Shown here piece after piece: positions 11,711 to 23,363 of a stretch of DNA of 64,000 nucleotides (positions are counted from its first letter, which is position 1; each line of letters begins with the position of its first letter). This DNA comes from Tenebrio molitor (taxonomy: Eukaryota; Arthropoda; Insecta; Coleoptera; Tenebrionidae): contig NC_091053.1 in assembly GCF_963966145.1 (NCBI RefSeq), positions 13,020,001 through 13,084,000 on the forward strand, given 5' to 3'. A program made the translations under genes and the position numbers. The notes below the pieces were generated by a model. That model ran no database searches. It saw only the letters and a list, made by a program, of their open reading frames with translations, and was not told the DNA's origin.

Positions 11711-11782
11711 ATCAATTTGTGATTAAATTTTTAGCTGGTGCGAGCTTGTGACTTGCTTCGATCCCAGTCGAGTTTGTGATGC
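11711..11782. repeat. Direct repeat, copy 2
   Basis: Second copy of the repeat at 11447-11528, separated from it by about 180 bp. Confidence 0.75.
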
Positions 11783-11809
11783 GTCGACTTAGCACATTTT
11801 TACTGTTTT

Positions 11810-12795
11810 CTAAATGTTTGGCGACAACATCACAAAACCAAACACAGCTGCGGTCACAACAAATGACAAAAACTTACCAGCAGCACCGTTTCGGATCAAA
11901 GCGTTTGGGAAGTAATTCACTGTGATGTTGTTTCGTCTCGACCAAATTTGAAGCCTTCTCAAAGTAGTACCTTGGAAAACGTTTTTATCAAAGCATATCA
12001 CTTGGATTCGTACGCAGTCTTGGAGGAATTCTTCAGAAATATCAGTGATCAAGTTGTGTGAAAGATCCAAAAATTTGAAGCTATACTCGTCGAAAATTCC
12101 AACCGGAAGTTCTTTTATTTGGTTGACTCCAAGTTTGACGCCCATGTTCTCGACAGAGAGTCCCGCAAAAAAATCTTTCTTCAAAACATTCAACTTGTTG
12201 TAGATTAGACTGACATCTCCGTTGTCTTTTTTGATGATTTGGAAGAATGAATTCTCGAGAGATTTGATTTTGTTGTGTTGGGCAATAAAAGTAGCCATTT
12301 TGGGTAAATTCTTGAAGGAATTTGAATTCAAAACACTTAGTCTGTTGCCGTTAATTTGTATTGCGTCCAAAAGTGGTAAGTTGAAAAAAGCTTCCTCCTC
12401 GATTATGCTAATTTGGTTCTTTTCTAACATCAAATATTTCACTTTAAGGTCCTTGAATGTATGTTTTCGTATTGTTTGGATTTTCGTTGCCGTAATTTTA
12501 ACTTCTTGCACTGGTTCTTGATTTTTGAGAAACTCTGTTTCGACATGAGTCACTTCAGGGCCTGTCAACTTCACAATGTCAAGTCGATAGGAAATGTTGA
12601 ATATCTTGTTGCAAATGACTGTATTTTCTGAAGATTTACTTGAAAACTTTTCCAATCTGCGAATGTCCTTATTATGGTATCTTCAAATTCTTCATCATCC
12701 ACTTTGTACTTTATCATGGTGATATTTTCACACTCTGACATTATTTCTACGAAATTTAAGAATAAAATGACTAAACAAGTTAATAAATACGTCAT
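11810..12795 (-). CDS. Secreted or membrane-anchored leucine-rich-repeat protein, one frameshift
   Basis: Two minus-strand frames together form one LRR protein of about 320 residues. The first (ATG at 12795) starts with a hydrophobic signal peptide (MTYLLTCLVILFLNFVEIMS) and an acidic segment. The second runs from about 12650 to the stop at 11810 and holds at least six LRR-type motifs (LMLEKNQI, IQINGNRL, FIAQHNKI, LKLGVNQI, LDLSHNLI), then a basic segment and a hydrophobic C-terminus (FLSFVVTAAVFGFVML) that could be a GPI signal or membrane anchor. The frames meet near 12645-12655, where one missing base explains the break. The rest of the frame is intact, so this is either a recent null allele, a young pseudogene or an assembly error. 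It is intronless as seen. A decayed paralogue lies at 14115-14380. Insect LRR proteins of this layout act in adhesion or immunity, but the role here is unknown. Confidence 0.72.
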
Positions 12796-12799
12796 GGTG

Positions 12800-13171
12800 G
12801 ACTGCTTGTTCCTAAGTCTTGTCGATCAAGAATGTCTTTAATTGATAGGATAGAACTTAGGTAGTAAGTGGTGCGGTTTCGTCACCTAATGTAGTCCAGA
12901 CATTTCTTAGTAATTTGTTTTCACTTTCACTTAAAAAAAAATTCATGCGGAGTATTGAAAGAGCACTTGGATATGTAGTTAAACACTACTATACGATTGT
13001 GTTTCTTTTAACTAAAAACAATCAATACAAAGGTAATTGCTATGATATCCAAAATTTCTCTTCTTGACTTTTAAAGATTTAGATTAATCAGAAATTCTTC
13101 TGGATACTCAACAGAACTACTATGTAGGCAAATTAATTAGTTGAAAAATAAGTATAAAAATTTCTAATGTA
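12800..13171. other. Upstream region of the LRR gene, no further gene seen
   Basis: AT-rich sequence containing no recognisable coding or repeat structure. No clear TATA box could be assigned. Confidence 0.5.
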
Positions 13172-13295
13172 CCATCGCGGTCAAAAATAACTGGGACAGT
13201 GTGTTACTGTAGACACTTCCAAAACTCATTCAAACTCATTCAGTTTGGAAGTGTCTACATTAACATACTGTCCCAGTTATTTTTGAGCGCGATAG
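13172..13295. mobile_element. Foldback MITE (124 bp) with TA duplication
   Basis: TA at 13170-13171 and 13296-13297 flank arms beginning CCATCGCGGTCAAAAATAAC and CTATCGCGCTCAAAAATAAC. Arms of about 50 bp pair almost perfectly and include GTAGACACTTCCAAA. The loop contains CATTCAAACTCATTCA. Confidence 0.88.
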
Positions 13296-13299
13296 TACT

Positions 13300-14114
13300 C
13301 GTAGTTTAGACAGCCGTTCAAAACCGTGTCGTAAAATATTCCAGTTTCGTGTGACACCAAATGTATAATCGGTGTGTTTATAAATGTGTGTGGGATCCTA
13401 GTAGGCGTTGAAAGTTTCCTCACTCTTTCACCAGAAATCGAATAATGAACTATCTACGTTATGCAACTCTCAAAACAAATTGGTTTTACGTGTTACCTAG
13501 CTTGACGAAATAGGTGCTTTACAAAGAAAATGAAAAAAATCATGAAATGTATTATCGACAGGTTTCAACACTCTCAACAAATTACGTACTTATTGTACCC
13601 TTAAGAAGAAGGTAAATAACATCAATGACTCAGAAACAACATGTGAAATGAGATTTCTTCATTCAGAAATTCGTTTGGAAACTCGATTATTAATTAAATA
13701 GTTCAAGAGGGAGACATTCAAAAAAGCACCACAAAATACTCCAATTTGGGCGTGTATAAATAAACCAATGCAGGTAGAGGTTTTAGATTCTCTCATGAGC
13801 TGTGACCTTGGAAATATCTGCGCGAAGGCGCTCCGATAAACCAGTGAAAAATTGGTAAATGAAAACTGAAAACGTCGAGTACTTTCAAATTCAAATCCGT
13901 ACAAATTGACGAGAGAGAGACGACAGTAATGTAACGAATGACGATGTTTTCCGGTCGGTTTGTAGCGCCTACTTGAGACCGATATTCGTCGTTTCTGCAG
14001 ATATAACTCATAGCCCATGAGAAAATCCAAGACCTCTACTCGTATACTAGCGCCATATATTTTTACTAGATTTAATAAAAACGATTATGTAGATGGCGTC
14101 GTAAACTTCTGAAA
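13300..14114. other. No gene recognised
   Basis: The minus-strand frame at 13659-14030 (123 codons) has no domain, no signal peptide and no homology I recognise, and an overlapping frame of 72 codons exists. I see no repeats with clear boundaries. Confidence 0.5.
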
Positions 14115-14380
14115 TATCTCAATTGAAGAATATTTCTTTACAATTTTTATTGTGTTGCAGTTCAGATTGATAATGACCATTGTCTTGTTTAATGTTTTCA
14201 AAGAAGCATTCTCAAGAGATTTGATCTTTGAGAAAGTATTTCTCCCCGTAGGTCACTTCGAACCGTCAACATTACATTGTAAATTTTATGGGAAATATTG
14301 AACATGTTATTGCTCAACGTTGCATTTTCTTCACAATTTTCTGTAAAGAATCGGAATCTGCCATTTTTCTCATTTATTTT
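14115..14380 (-). pseudogene. Decayed second copy of the LRR gene
   Basis: The minus strand from 14362 reads RFRFFTENCEENATLSNN then MFNISHKIYNVML, which lines up with KFSSKSSENTVICNKIFNIS of the intact gene. After a large internal deletion it continues KSLENASLKTLN, matching KSLENSFFQIIK. Frames shift between the pieces. It marks a former tandem pair now separated by about 1.3 kb. Confidence 0.6.
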
Positions 14381-14709
14381 GCATTTCCTGCCTTTCCACT
14401 AAGTTGGAGAATAAGATAGTGCTGCAGATATCTCATGGTAGAGTGACTGTCCCGAAGGGTTTTCTATCAAAAATGATTTCAATCGATTGGAAACACTAAA
14501 ACTCTGAAAGTGTACTTTCGTCATTTTGTATAGTCTAGACAGTTTTTAGCAAACTCTTTTTACTTTAACTTAATCAAGTTATTTCAAAATGTTGAAACAG
14601 CACTTTTTCAGAAGAGGTACACCAAGAAAACTAAATGTATTAGGAGTGTTAGTAAACACTTAATGATTGAAGTTTTTTGAATCAGAAACAATCCATTCCA
14701 GTCCAGAGT

Positions 14710-14842
14710 TGATGTGCGTAGGTCCGGGAAGGTGTTCGGGAGAGCGAAATGATTAACGTGCGAGTGCTGGTGAACGACTGGTTTATTCAGAGTACAGGTG
14801 CGCATGTGTGTATGTGATAACATAAATTTGACATATTCAACA
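14710..14842 (-). repeat. copia 3' LTR
   Basis: 133 bp, TGATGTGCG...TTCAACA on the plus strand. Identical to 19191-19323. Confidence 0.95.
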
Positions 14843-14851
14843 TCCCCCCAT
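14843..14851 (-). other. Polypurine tract
   Basis: Minus strand ATGGGGGGA directly next to the 3' LTR, the expected plus-strand primer site. Confidence 0.75.
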
Positions 14852-15055
14852 CAAATTAATGTTCAACAAAAATAATAAAATAAAATTCGTCGATCATGGG
14901 TGGATTAAACAGCGTCACATAAATCGCGGGAGTAACTCTGAATTCTTACATTAAAAATTCGCGTAACAAAAAATAACGCGCAACATAATTAAAAAAACAC
15001 AATACAACAAATAAAATACAACATTACAAAAATGATTGGAGCGTAACACGGTTTT

Positions 15056-18000
15056 TCAGTTATTTACCAAACCATAGTGAGAAATACATGACTGAAATTT
15101 AGCAACGCATAGAGGTTTCGTCAGGGCGTCTGCGATCATGTCTTGGGTAGAGATGAGCTTGACTTTGATCTTCGCATCTTCGACCAGTTGACGTATGAAA
15201 TGGTGTCTGAGATCGATATGTTTAGTTCGTTGACTGAATCCTGCGTCAGATGTTAAGTCGACGGCACCCTTGTTGTCGTTGTACAAGGTAGTAGGTTCCT
15301 CGACGGACGTGGGGTCGAGTTCTGACGCTAAACTCCGTAGCCAGATGAGTTCTTGACATGTGTAGCTGAGCGCCATGTATTCTGCCTCTGTTGTAGACCA
15401 AGCAACTGTTGGTTGTTTCTTGCTGGACCATGATACAGGATTTCGATTGTGGAAAATGATAAATCCTGTCGTAGATCTTCGATCTGCGAGGTCATTTCCC
15501 CAGTCTGCGTCGCAGTAGGCGGTGATCGTGTTTTCTTCAAGTGATGAGAATTCCATCTTCAGGCTGATTGTGGACTTGAGATATCGAAGTATCCGTTTCA
15601 CGGCTCTCCAGTGTACAATATCGGGATTCTGGTTGAAGCGGCTCAAATAGTTGACTGCGTGGGCGATGTCAGGTCTCGAAATTTGCGTGAGGTACAATAA
15701 TCCTCCGATCGCTTCTCGATAGGGAAAAATAGGAGTCGTTTCGGTTTCGTTGGTGTGCAAGTCCAGCTTCTGATTCACATCTTCTGGGGTCCTCACCGGG
15801 TGACTATCTTCCATCTTGAAACGTTTGAGTAGATTGAGGATATAGTCTGATTGGTCGATGTGGATCGTATGTCGTTTCCAATCTCGAGTGAAATTTATCC
15901 CTAAACATTTTGATACTTGTCCTAGGTCTTTCATATGGAATATTTCATTGAGGCTGTTTTTCGTGCTCGAAGTTGCGAAGTCGTCGTTCGAGAAAATTAG
16001 TATGTCATCTACGTAGACCGCTAATAATTCCATTTTTCGTGCTGCTCGTTTCGTGTAAACACACGGGTCTGTTTGCGATCGTGTGAATCCAATTTTCGTA
16101 AGTACTGAGTTCAGCTTGGAGTTCCACGCTCTTGAACCCTGCTTGAGCCCGTACATGGCCTTTCTGAGCTTGCAAATTTGATTCTCTTTCCCTGGTTGTT
16201 CGAAGCCAGTGGGCTGCTGGATGTATAACTCTTCTTTCAGATCTCCATGAAGGAATGCGTTCTTCACGTCAAGCTGATGAATTTTCAGGTCGTATTTTGC
16301 AGCCATCGAAATGAGAAAACGTAGTGTTTCCATCCTTATCACAGGTGAGTAGGTCTCTTCGAAGTGGATACCTGGAATCTGCGTGCAACCTTTTGCTACG
16401 AGTCTAGCCTTGTACAAGGTTGGCTGATCTTTCCCCCTTTTAGTTTTAAAAACCCAACGTGTTTTTAAAACTTTTGCGTTCGGTTTGGGATCTGTCAGAG
16501 TCCAAGTGCCGTTTTCCATGAGGGCTTTGTATTCCTCCTCCATGGCAGATTTCCATAAGTGACTTTGCGGGGAATTGAGGGCCTCTTCGGGAGTTTGAGG
16601 ATCCTCGTCTTCGTTTTCGTGGGTGATTGCGTTTATCTTGTAGTAAACGTAATCGTCGTCTTTCTTGGGTTTCGGTTTCCTGGTGGTTTTTCGTAACATG
16701 TTCTGCGGTTCTTCTTCATTGATCGTTTCGGGAATCTTGGTCGTTGCCGTTGGTGATGCCGTTTGAGGTTCTTCGTCGTCTTCGTCGTCTGTAGGAACAG
16801 CTAACTCGAAAGTTGCAACGTTAGTCTCGTTACGTTTCAGCTGGGCGAGAAATTCTGTTTCCATGAACACAGCATCTCGGCTCTTAAATACCGTGCGGGT
16901 TTGCGGATCGTAAAATCGATAGCCTTTGGATTCCTCAGGATAACCTATAAAGATGGCGTCTCGTGTGGGTGAATCCCACTTCAACCTAAGAGGTTTTGGT
17001 ACGTAAACCATTGCTTTGCAGCCGAAAATTTTTAGGTGACTTATATCGGGCTTACGTCCGGTCCAGACTTCTTCGGGAGTCTTGAAGTTGAGAACCCTGG
17101 TGGGGGTCCGGTTGATGAGATAAACTGCCGTTGAGACGGCTTCGGCCCAATAAGCCTTGGGAAGACGTGCATCGGATAAGAGTGATCGAGCCTTCTCGAC
17201 GATGGTTCGATTAGTCCTTTCTGCTACGCCATTTTGCTGAGGCGTGTACGGAATGGTCAGTTGATGTCGTACTCCAGTGGACTCGAGGTAGGCTTTCAAC
17301 TCGTTGTTGACGTACTCTTTGCCGTTGTCGGATCTGAGGGCCTTCATTTTCCGTTCAAGCTGGTTTTCTGCAAAAATTTTGAAGTCTTTAATACACTTGG
17401 AAACTTCATTTTTATGGCGTAGAAAATAAACGTGTATTTTCTTAGAATGGTCGTCTATGAGGGTCAAAAAATATCGTGATCCTCCGAGAGAATCGTTTTC
17501 CATTGGTCCGCACAGATCGCTGTGTATCAGGTCCAGAAGGTTCGCGGCTCGTTTACCATCCTTGGGGAAGGGGCTTCGATGGTGTTTTCCTTGAAGGCAC
17601 GGAACGCAGGTGCCCTCTGTGGCGGGAACGGAGTTGCAGCCGCTAACAGCTTCCTTAAAGTGGACCGCAATGGAGTTTCCGGGGTGACCAACTCTTCGAT
17701 GCCATAATTCGGGTGCGTGTGACGTCGTGGTGATGTTTACTGACTGTTCAGCTGAATCGAGTTTGTAGATTCCTCCGTGATCATGTGCCGTTGTTAAAAG
17801 GTCTCCATATTTCGATTTTATTTCGCATCTTGATCCTTTGAATTCCACGGTGTGGCCTTTTTCGATTATTTTACTGACCGACAGTAAGTTAGTTGAAATT
17901 TCTGGTGCGTAAACGACATTGTGGACTTTGATGAAGTCCGACTTGTTGTCAATCTGGATTGGTATCAAGGTCGAGCCAATGGATTTGCTCTCAATTTTCG

Positions 18001-18863
18001 TATTATCCGCGAGCACGATTTTGGAATCAGACGTGCTAGAGACGTCGTCGAGCCAATCCTCACGATGAGTGAAATGCGCTGAAGCGCACGAATCCAGGTA
18101 CCAAGCATCAGGATCCATAGCATGGGCGGTGGAGAAAGCTAAGAAGGCTTTTTCTTGCTGTTTCCTTTTTTTGCTCGGCTCGAATTGTTGCGTCCGTCTT
18201 CGGTAACCTGCAATCTCGGCTGAAGTGACCAGGTTTATTGCAATTGAAACAAGCTCGTGCGTTTCTGTTTTGAAATTTACTCGCCATAGCAACATTATCA
18301 TCTCGCGTTTTTTTGACGTTATCGTTTTTCATCGAATATTCTAGAAGGAGCTTCGTTTTTATTTCGTCGCCTGATAACGGTTTATCGGAGCTGGTGATAC
18401 TCATTATCAGCGGATCGTATTCGGGAGTAAGGCCAGCAAGTAAAAAGGTTCCGATCCATTCATCGTCTACTTTGAACTTGATTGCGTTGAGACGATTCGA
18501 GTACGAGATGATCTGATATACGTACTCTTCCATTGATTGACATTTGTCGAGCCTGGTGTCAGTTAATGCACGCATCAATGCTATCCTGTTGTTTTGGCCT
18601 GCATCCTCGAAAGTGCGAGCGAGGTTGTTCCACGCGTCCTTGGCCGTCGCTGCATCCTCTACATGGATATAGATGTGGGGCTCCGTGGCTAGCAAAATTC
18701 GGGATCGCGCCTTCATGTTTTTGCCTTCGTCGGTGACGTCGCCGGTCACACATTTCCATAGGTCTTCGAGATGTAACGCTGCTCGCATGGCGGACTTCCA
18801 TGTATTATAGTTCTCTCGACCTCGAAGTTTTTCAAACGTAATTTGATTGTTCGTTGGCGGCAT
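15056..18863 (-). CDS. copia Gag-Pol polyprotein, split by a one-base frame change
   Basis: Gag starts at the ATG at 18863 and carries a copia-type capsid (YNTWKSAMRAAL, then LTDTRLDKCQSMEEYV) and a CX2CX4HX4C zinc knuckle (CFNCNKPGHFSRDC) near residue 210. Pol follows in the next frame down to the stop at 15056. It contains the aspartic protease (WYLDSCASAHF), the integrase HHCC finger (HRRVGHP ... CVPCLQGKHH) and DDE core (IHSDLCGP, LRSDNGKEY, QQNGVAERTNRT), the RT (LDVKNAFLHGDL and YVDDILIFS) and the RNase H (AYCDADW, STTEAEYMAL). The frames overlap by about 190 bases. The switch falls at a run of seven A at about 18172-18178. With six A the whole polyprotein would be one frame of about 1270 codons, as in Drosophila copia. 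So the break is either a slippage mutation, a sequencing error or, less likely, a +1 shift site. Confidence 0.93.
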
Positions 18864-19176
18864 GTTGTTCGTGTTCCTTCACAAAGGACGTTTTCGTTGT
18901 TCGTTTCGTTGTTCGTCTCACCGTTTGTTTCGTAGTTCGTTTTTGTCGTTCGTTTTGGCCGTTCGTTTCGTTGTTCGTTTTGTCGTTCGTTTGCACAATT
19001 TCCAATTTTCGTGGTTTTTTGGACACTCGTTTTTCTTGCGCTTTTTTTGGTCGTTCGTGTGATATGGCGGCGTGCGTTCGATTCCATGTCGTTACGTTCA
19101 CGTTTTCGGAATTCAATGGATCGTGGGTCTCCACGAACTTACGTAGGAAGTGATCAGCGTTGTCTTTGGTCACTTT

Positions 19177-19190
19177 GCGGGCCCATAACC
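19177..19190 (-). other. Primer-binding site matching initiator tRNA-Met anticodon arm
   Basis: Minus strand GGTTATGGGCCCGC directly after the 5' LTR. Its first 12 bases are complementary to the GGGCCCATAACC of the initiator tRNA-Met anticodon stem-loop, the half-tRNA priming known for Drosophila copia. Confidence 0.8.
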
Positions 19191-19323
19191 TGATGTGCGT
19201 AGGTCCGGGAAGGTGTTCGGGAGAGCGAAATGATTAACGTGCGAGTGCTGGTGAACGACTGGTTTATTCAGAGTACAGGTGCGCATGTGTGTATGTGATA
19301 ACATAAATTTGACATATTCAACA
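19191..19323 (-). repeat. copia 5' LTR
   Basis: 133 bp, identical to 14710-14842, ending next to the right copy of AGAGT. Confidence 0.95.
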
Positions 19324-19454
19324 AGAGTAATTTCTTTCATGATGTACAATAACTTTCCCCCTGACCTTTTCAACAATTTTCAAGATTTCTAGTAGCTCTA
19401 CAGAATTGAAATAAAAACAGATCCATTAGTTGAAGAATCAAATGATACCTAATT

Positions 19455-19490
19455 ATCCTGGGCTGAGTAGGCGTTGAAAAAAGTAAATCA
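19455..19490. repeat. Fragment of a MITE family also at 59857-60209
   Basis: CCTGGGCTGAGTAGGCGTTG matches the right TIR of the MITE at 59857-60209. The opposite end is absent here. Confidence 0.6.
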
Positions 19491-19521
19491 TTTGGAACAA
19501 TGTAAACGTGAACAAGGTTTA

Positions 19522-19810
19522 GTTTATTTAACGAGTTCGTGTGTAAATTGACCTTTTTTGGCATGAGTGGGCCAGTTTAAAACGCGAGTGAAACGAGCGT
19601 TTTAAAGGCCCACGAGTGCCAAAAAAGGCCAATTTACATAAGAACGAGTTGAATACAACGTTTTTTTGTTCGACGAGCCCCTTAAAGGCTCCAAATCGCT
19701 TAAAATCTTTAAAATTAGCTTGACGTTTCGTTTTGACAAGTTGTCAAATTTATCAAAATTCGTTCACACAGGAGAAAATTCTCAAATTCTGACAGTGTCT
19801 AACAAAAATA
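19522..19810. repeat. Dispersed repeat family A, copy 1
   Basis: A foldback head (AACGAGTTCGTGTGTAAATT ... AATTTACATAAGAACGAGTT) with the core AACGCGAGTGAAACGAGCGT is followed by an unpaired tail containing CCCCTTAAAGGCTCCAAATC and GTTCACACAGGAGAAAATT. Other copies lie at 22562-22795 and, inverted, at 27850-28035. A head-only fragment is at 47212-47276. Confidence 0.8.
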
Positions 19811-21012
19811 TTATTTTTACGGTCATGAAACAACATTTATTTGAAGAAACATCAAACAGTGATGGCGCACGCGCACAAGAATGTTCTTAACTGAATGTGT
19901 TACGATCTCATAAAGTCACACCGGGAAATAGGGGAAGTTCCTCAATTATACGCCAGCATAAAAAGTTCGACTCGACGAAATTTTCCACCCAAAGAAAATA
20001 CGACTGGAATTGAACGGAAGTCCTGCACAAACTGGAAACGAATTCAATACACGGGAGCATTTCATTTCTCACACTGTTGTGATCACGCTGTAGATATGCA
20101 GATGGGCTGGGTTAATTGGCTCGTTTTAAGTGTAAATCATGAGTACTTTGAGAGCTCTTGCATGTTTGAGATGGATTGCAAATTGCAAATTTGAAAATGT
20201 AGTCTTCTCAAGGGATTTTAGAACAAAAATATTTCGGTTTTTCTCCGCCCGGTCGTAAATAGTTTGCATGGTGTGTCGATTTAAAGACCCAAAGAGTCTG
20301 TAGTTGCGTATTTTATCTCTCCGGGAAGTACTATTTGCATGGATAAGAGAAATACGCTTTCGAATGGGGAACTCCGTTCAACTTTTATTGATCAACTTTA
20401 CTTGAACAACTAAAATCGATCCGTGAGAACGCGCCTTAATGCTCGTCGCAAAACAAAATTGATGACACGAACAGCCGACCACAGTATATTTACCCAAATT
20501 GTCGCCAAGGCCGCTTTGCGGCCGAGACAAGACAATCTCGAGGTCGTCAAAGGATTTCGTAGCCAAGGTGTACACAACATTTTGTGTGCAACCCAAAAAT
20601 TTGTAATTATAAAATGAACAAGTAAAATTTCCTTCACTGTCAATAAAAATAAAGTCGGCCTACATATTGCCATGTCGCTATGGAAACAACATAAATAAAA
20701 CAATTCACTTTGAGAAAAATTGCAAAAATGTTCGAAGGAAATTACGATGTTTCAGTTCCGTGTACTCATCCAGAGTTAACAAAATATTATAAATTGTGCA
20801 GTTTCGCATTTGAAACCTGAAAAATCGAAACGGCAATATGAAAAATGTTACAGTGACTTTGAGACTGGTGTAACAACAATAATATAGTTCATTACTGTAC
20901 AAAATGCGGAAAAATATATTATTTACCACATAATAATGATTATTTGCTGACTGAATCCAAAAAGTTAATAGTAAAATTAGAAATTGTACAAGAAAAACTC
21001 TATAAAAATATA
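19811..21012. other. No gene recognised between repeat A and the CUB gene
   Basis: Minus-strand frames at 20410-20703 and 20705-21016 have no recognisable domain; the second overlaps the 3' flank of the CUB gene. Possible 3' UTR of that gene near 20.9-21.0 kb. Confidence 0.45.
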
Positions 21013-22138
21013 TCATCCTTGGTGTACCGATTCAAATAGAGCCATCCATCCTGTTCCGTCATTATATGATGACGATTGATATGTTACTGTTAAATGCGAA
21101 TTGGAATACAATACAGCTGGATTATCCTGAAAAGACAAAAGTTAAAAATATTGCAAATAAATTGTCAATAATATACTTCTTTGCAGAACTTATGTTCGTT
21201 AGAACTATCCTTGTCATAAGTGGTCACTTTGACGTAGTTATTCTTACAATCTCCCTGAATATCAAAAACTGAAACAACTCTTAAGTGTGTGACTCACAAA
21301 AAAAATTAACTTACCTGAAAACTTAATTGCGACTCTCATACCAATTGGAACTCGAACATCCCATACACACGGAGTACTACCTTTGTACCCTACGGGATGG
21401 GACGGGCTACTAAAGGTCCCCTTATAGTTATATAAAGTACCGCCACATCCTCGACCCTTATCCGATGAAGTATACACTACATCGAAATGCCACGGTAACC
21501 CAATTCCCATCTTGTTCCAAGAATGTATCCACAATTTGTTCTTTGTTGAAAACACTGGATTTGGGATAGCGTAACCGCAAGATTTTTGCAACAAATTAGC
21601 CGAATGATCTGCACCATCTCTTATCTCCACCCCAATTTGATCGCATCCGCTGGATTGATAACCCATGAAATTGTTGAAAAACAACAACAACAACAAAATT
21701 GTATAATTTTCAGGCACGATGATGGTCTGGTAGCAATTTTTATTGAAGCTATTAACAATGCGGCCTTGTAATGAAGTGAAATTTCTGTTACATCCTGTCA
21801 ATTAATTTTGTTAAATTAAAAACAAACATTATTTCTTGACACTAATTACCAATTGTTTGATATTCAATTTTAAAGCCTTTTCCACGATTTCGATCGATAT
21901 TACCGCTTGTAAATTTGATCAAAAGGATGTTCAGACCAGAGTAGTAGTCAAAGGGCTTGTCAGATTTTCCACAGAAATGATGATCACCCGGCATTAAACT
22001 CAACCTCTGTAAAGGAATATTCCACTATCTTTTACGTATTTTTGTAACCTGTGGACTTACGGAAAAGTCTGCTGTTACTTTTCTGTTTCCGAAAAATGTG
22101 AACGATGGTCCTAGATCATTACTCCAGATATTGGTGTT
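21013..22138 (-). CDS. CUB-domain extracellular protein, last five exons
   Basis: Exons on the minus strand: 22061-22138, 21850-22006, 21315-21794, 21177-21268 and 21013-21126, with GT-AG introns and matching phases (0,1,1,0). The stop TGA is at 21013-21015. The combined product shows several CUB units: MPGDHHFCGKSDKPFDYYSG near the start, CGGTLYNYKGTFSSPSHP then CVWDVRVPIGMRVAIKFSG, and FDIQGDCKNNYVKV to HLTVTYQSS at the end. These have the Cys spacing and the IxFxSG-type strands of CUB domains. The large 480-bp exon is phase 1-1, typical of exchangeable extracellular modules. Upstream exons must lie to the right, beyond the repeats at 22.2-24.2 kb, and were not found. The protein could be cubilin-like or a secreted CUB protein; partner and ligand are unknown. 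Confidence 0.78.
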
Positions 22139-22237
22139 CTAAAAATTGTTAAACGAAATTATTATCCAAAACTTAATAGAACCAAAACGTAAATGTAATA
22201 GGTAAATAAATGTATAAGTCTATGTATTATAATAGTA

Positions 22238-22557
22238 AAGTCGGTACAGATAGCAAAGAAGCATCTTGCAACCGACTTTGAGAAATTTGCCTAATGTAAC
22301 GATGTTTGCAACGACTGCAACTGTTACTTGTTTGGTATGCGTCGGGATTCTAGTTACATTTTTTTAACTGTCAAACGCCCTGTCAAATTGCTGACCTTTA
22401 GGTTATGTTCTCCTTGTAAACGTTATATGAATTTGACAGGGATTTCAAATGTCATGAAAGAAAGAAGCGCCAACTCCGCTAACTATAAATGTGTAAATTA
22501 CCAGAAATGTTACCAACATAATTTTTTCCCCTGCTTCTTTGCAACCTGTACCGACTT
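22238..22557. mobile_element. MITE, TIR AAGTCGGTACAG, TA duplication
   Basis: TIRs AAGTCGGTACAGATAGCAAA and complement, with TA at 22236-22237 and 22558-22559. It is a distant relative of the MITEs at 47015-47206 and 51260-51470, which share the layout AAGT..G...CAAGTTGCAAA. It lies upstream of the last five CUB exons. Confidence 0.75.
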
Positions 22558-22561
22558 TATT

Positions 22562-22795
22562 GTATTCAATGAGTTCGTGTGTAAATTGAGCTGTTTATAT
22601 AAAGAGCCCAGTTTACATACGAACGAGTTGAATACGACGTTTTTTTGTTAAGCGAGCCCCTTAAAGGCTCCAAATCGCTTAAAATCTTTAAAATTAGCCT
22701 GACGTTTCGTTTTGACAAGTTTTGACATGTTATTAAAATCCGTTCACACAGGAGAAAATTTTCAAATTCTGAGTGTCGAACAAAAAATTTTTTAT
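22562..22795. repeat. Dispersed repeat family A, copy 2
   Basis: Same head and tail as 19522-19810, with a shorter hairpin loop. It begins directly after the MITE at 22238-22557. Confidence 0.8.
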
Positions 22796-22922
22796 ACAAC
22801 TGACATTAAAAGTGACGTTTTTAGTGGAAGCTAATCTGATTAAAAATTGCTCATTATAACTTACCGTGTTAAAAGTATTTTTAACACTAGTAAAAAAAAA
22901 AACTTTTAACACTAGTTATTTT

Positions 22923-23030
22923 TTATTTATTTATAAATGTTAAAGTGGCTCTATTTGCCGCTTTTTCAATATCTGCGGGAAATCTGTCGTCGATATCGGC
23001 ATCGTTAACGTCGTTTTCTTTGCATTCCAT
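22923..23030 (-). pseudogene. Short conserved ORF start, possibly of a Crypton-type recombinase
   Basis: ATG at 23030 opens a 35-codon frame reading MECKENDVNDADIDDRFP and then IEKAANRATLTF before a stop. The FPxDIxKAxxxAT pattern resembles the N-terminus of insect tyrosine-recombinase (Crypton) proteins, but no catalytic domain follows. The surrounding 22870-23340 contains several TGTTAAAAGT-type repeats in both orientations. Confidence 0.3.
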
Positions 23031-23363
23031 GTTTACGAATGCAATAATGTGGAATTGAAAGTGTTTTACAAAACGTAATGAAAACTTTTTTGACGTTTCT
23101 AATAAACAAATGTCATTACGAGACTAGCTACCTGATTTTTGCCGCAGAAATTAAAATAAACATCAAAAATACGACTGCGTTTTTTAATACAATGCAAACC
23201 AGTTGTATAAAAAATAGATGTATGATGGACGTGTTAAAATTGATTTTATTTTGTTCGCGGGGTTGGTCAACTCGCTACGCTCGTTTCTCAATCTACCCCA
23301 CTTACAAAATAAAATCTCACTTTTAACACTTACATCATAAATAACTATTTATTTCGCAATCTA

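Larger units (their letters stand above)
14710..19323 (-). mobile_element. Complete Ty1/copia LTR retrotransposon
   Basis: 4614 bp with two 133-bp LTRs that I read as identical base for base, TG...CA termini and a perfect 5-bp target duplication AGAGT (14705-14709 and 19324-19328). The coding strand is minus, so the 5' LTR is the right-hand one. It has a primer-binding site, gag, protease, integrase, RT, RNase H and a polypurine tract in copia order. Identical LTRs mean a very recent insertion. The only defect visible is a one-base gag/pol frame break in an A run. Confidence 0.95.

Noticed and set aside
13659..14030. 123-codon minus-strand ORF
   Set aside because: No domain, signal or homology recognised, and a second overlapping frame is open.
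18746..19173. Asn/Thr/Arg-rich ORFs upstream of copia gag
   Set aside because: They are the low-complexity leader of the copia element.
20410..20703. 97-codon minus-strand ORF
   Set aside because: No recognisable features; the complementary strand is also open.
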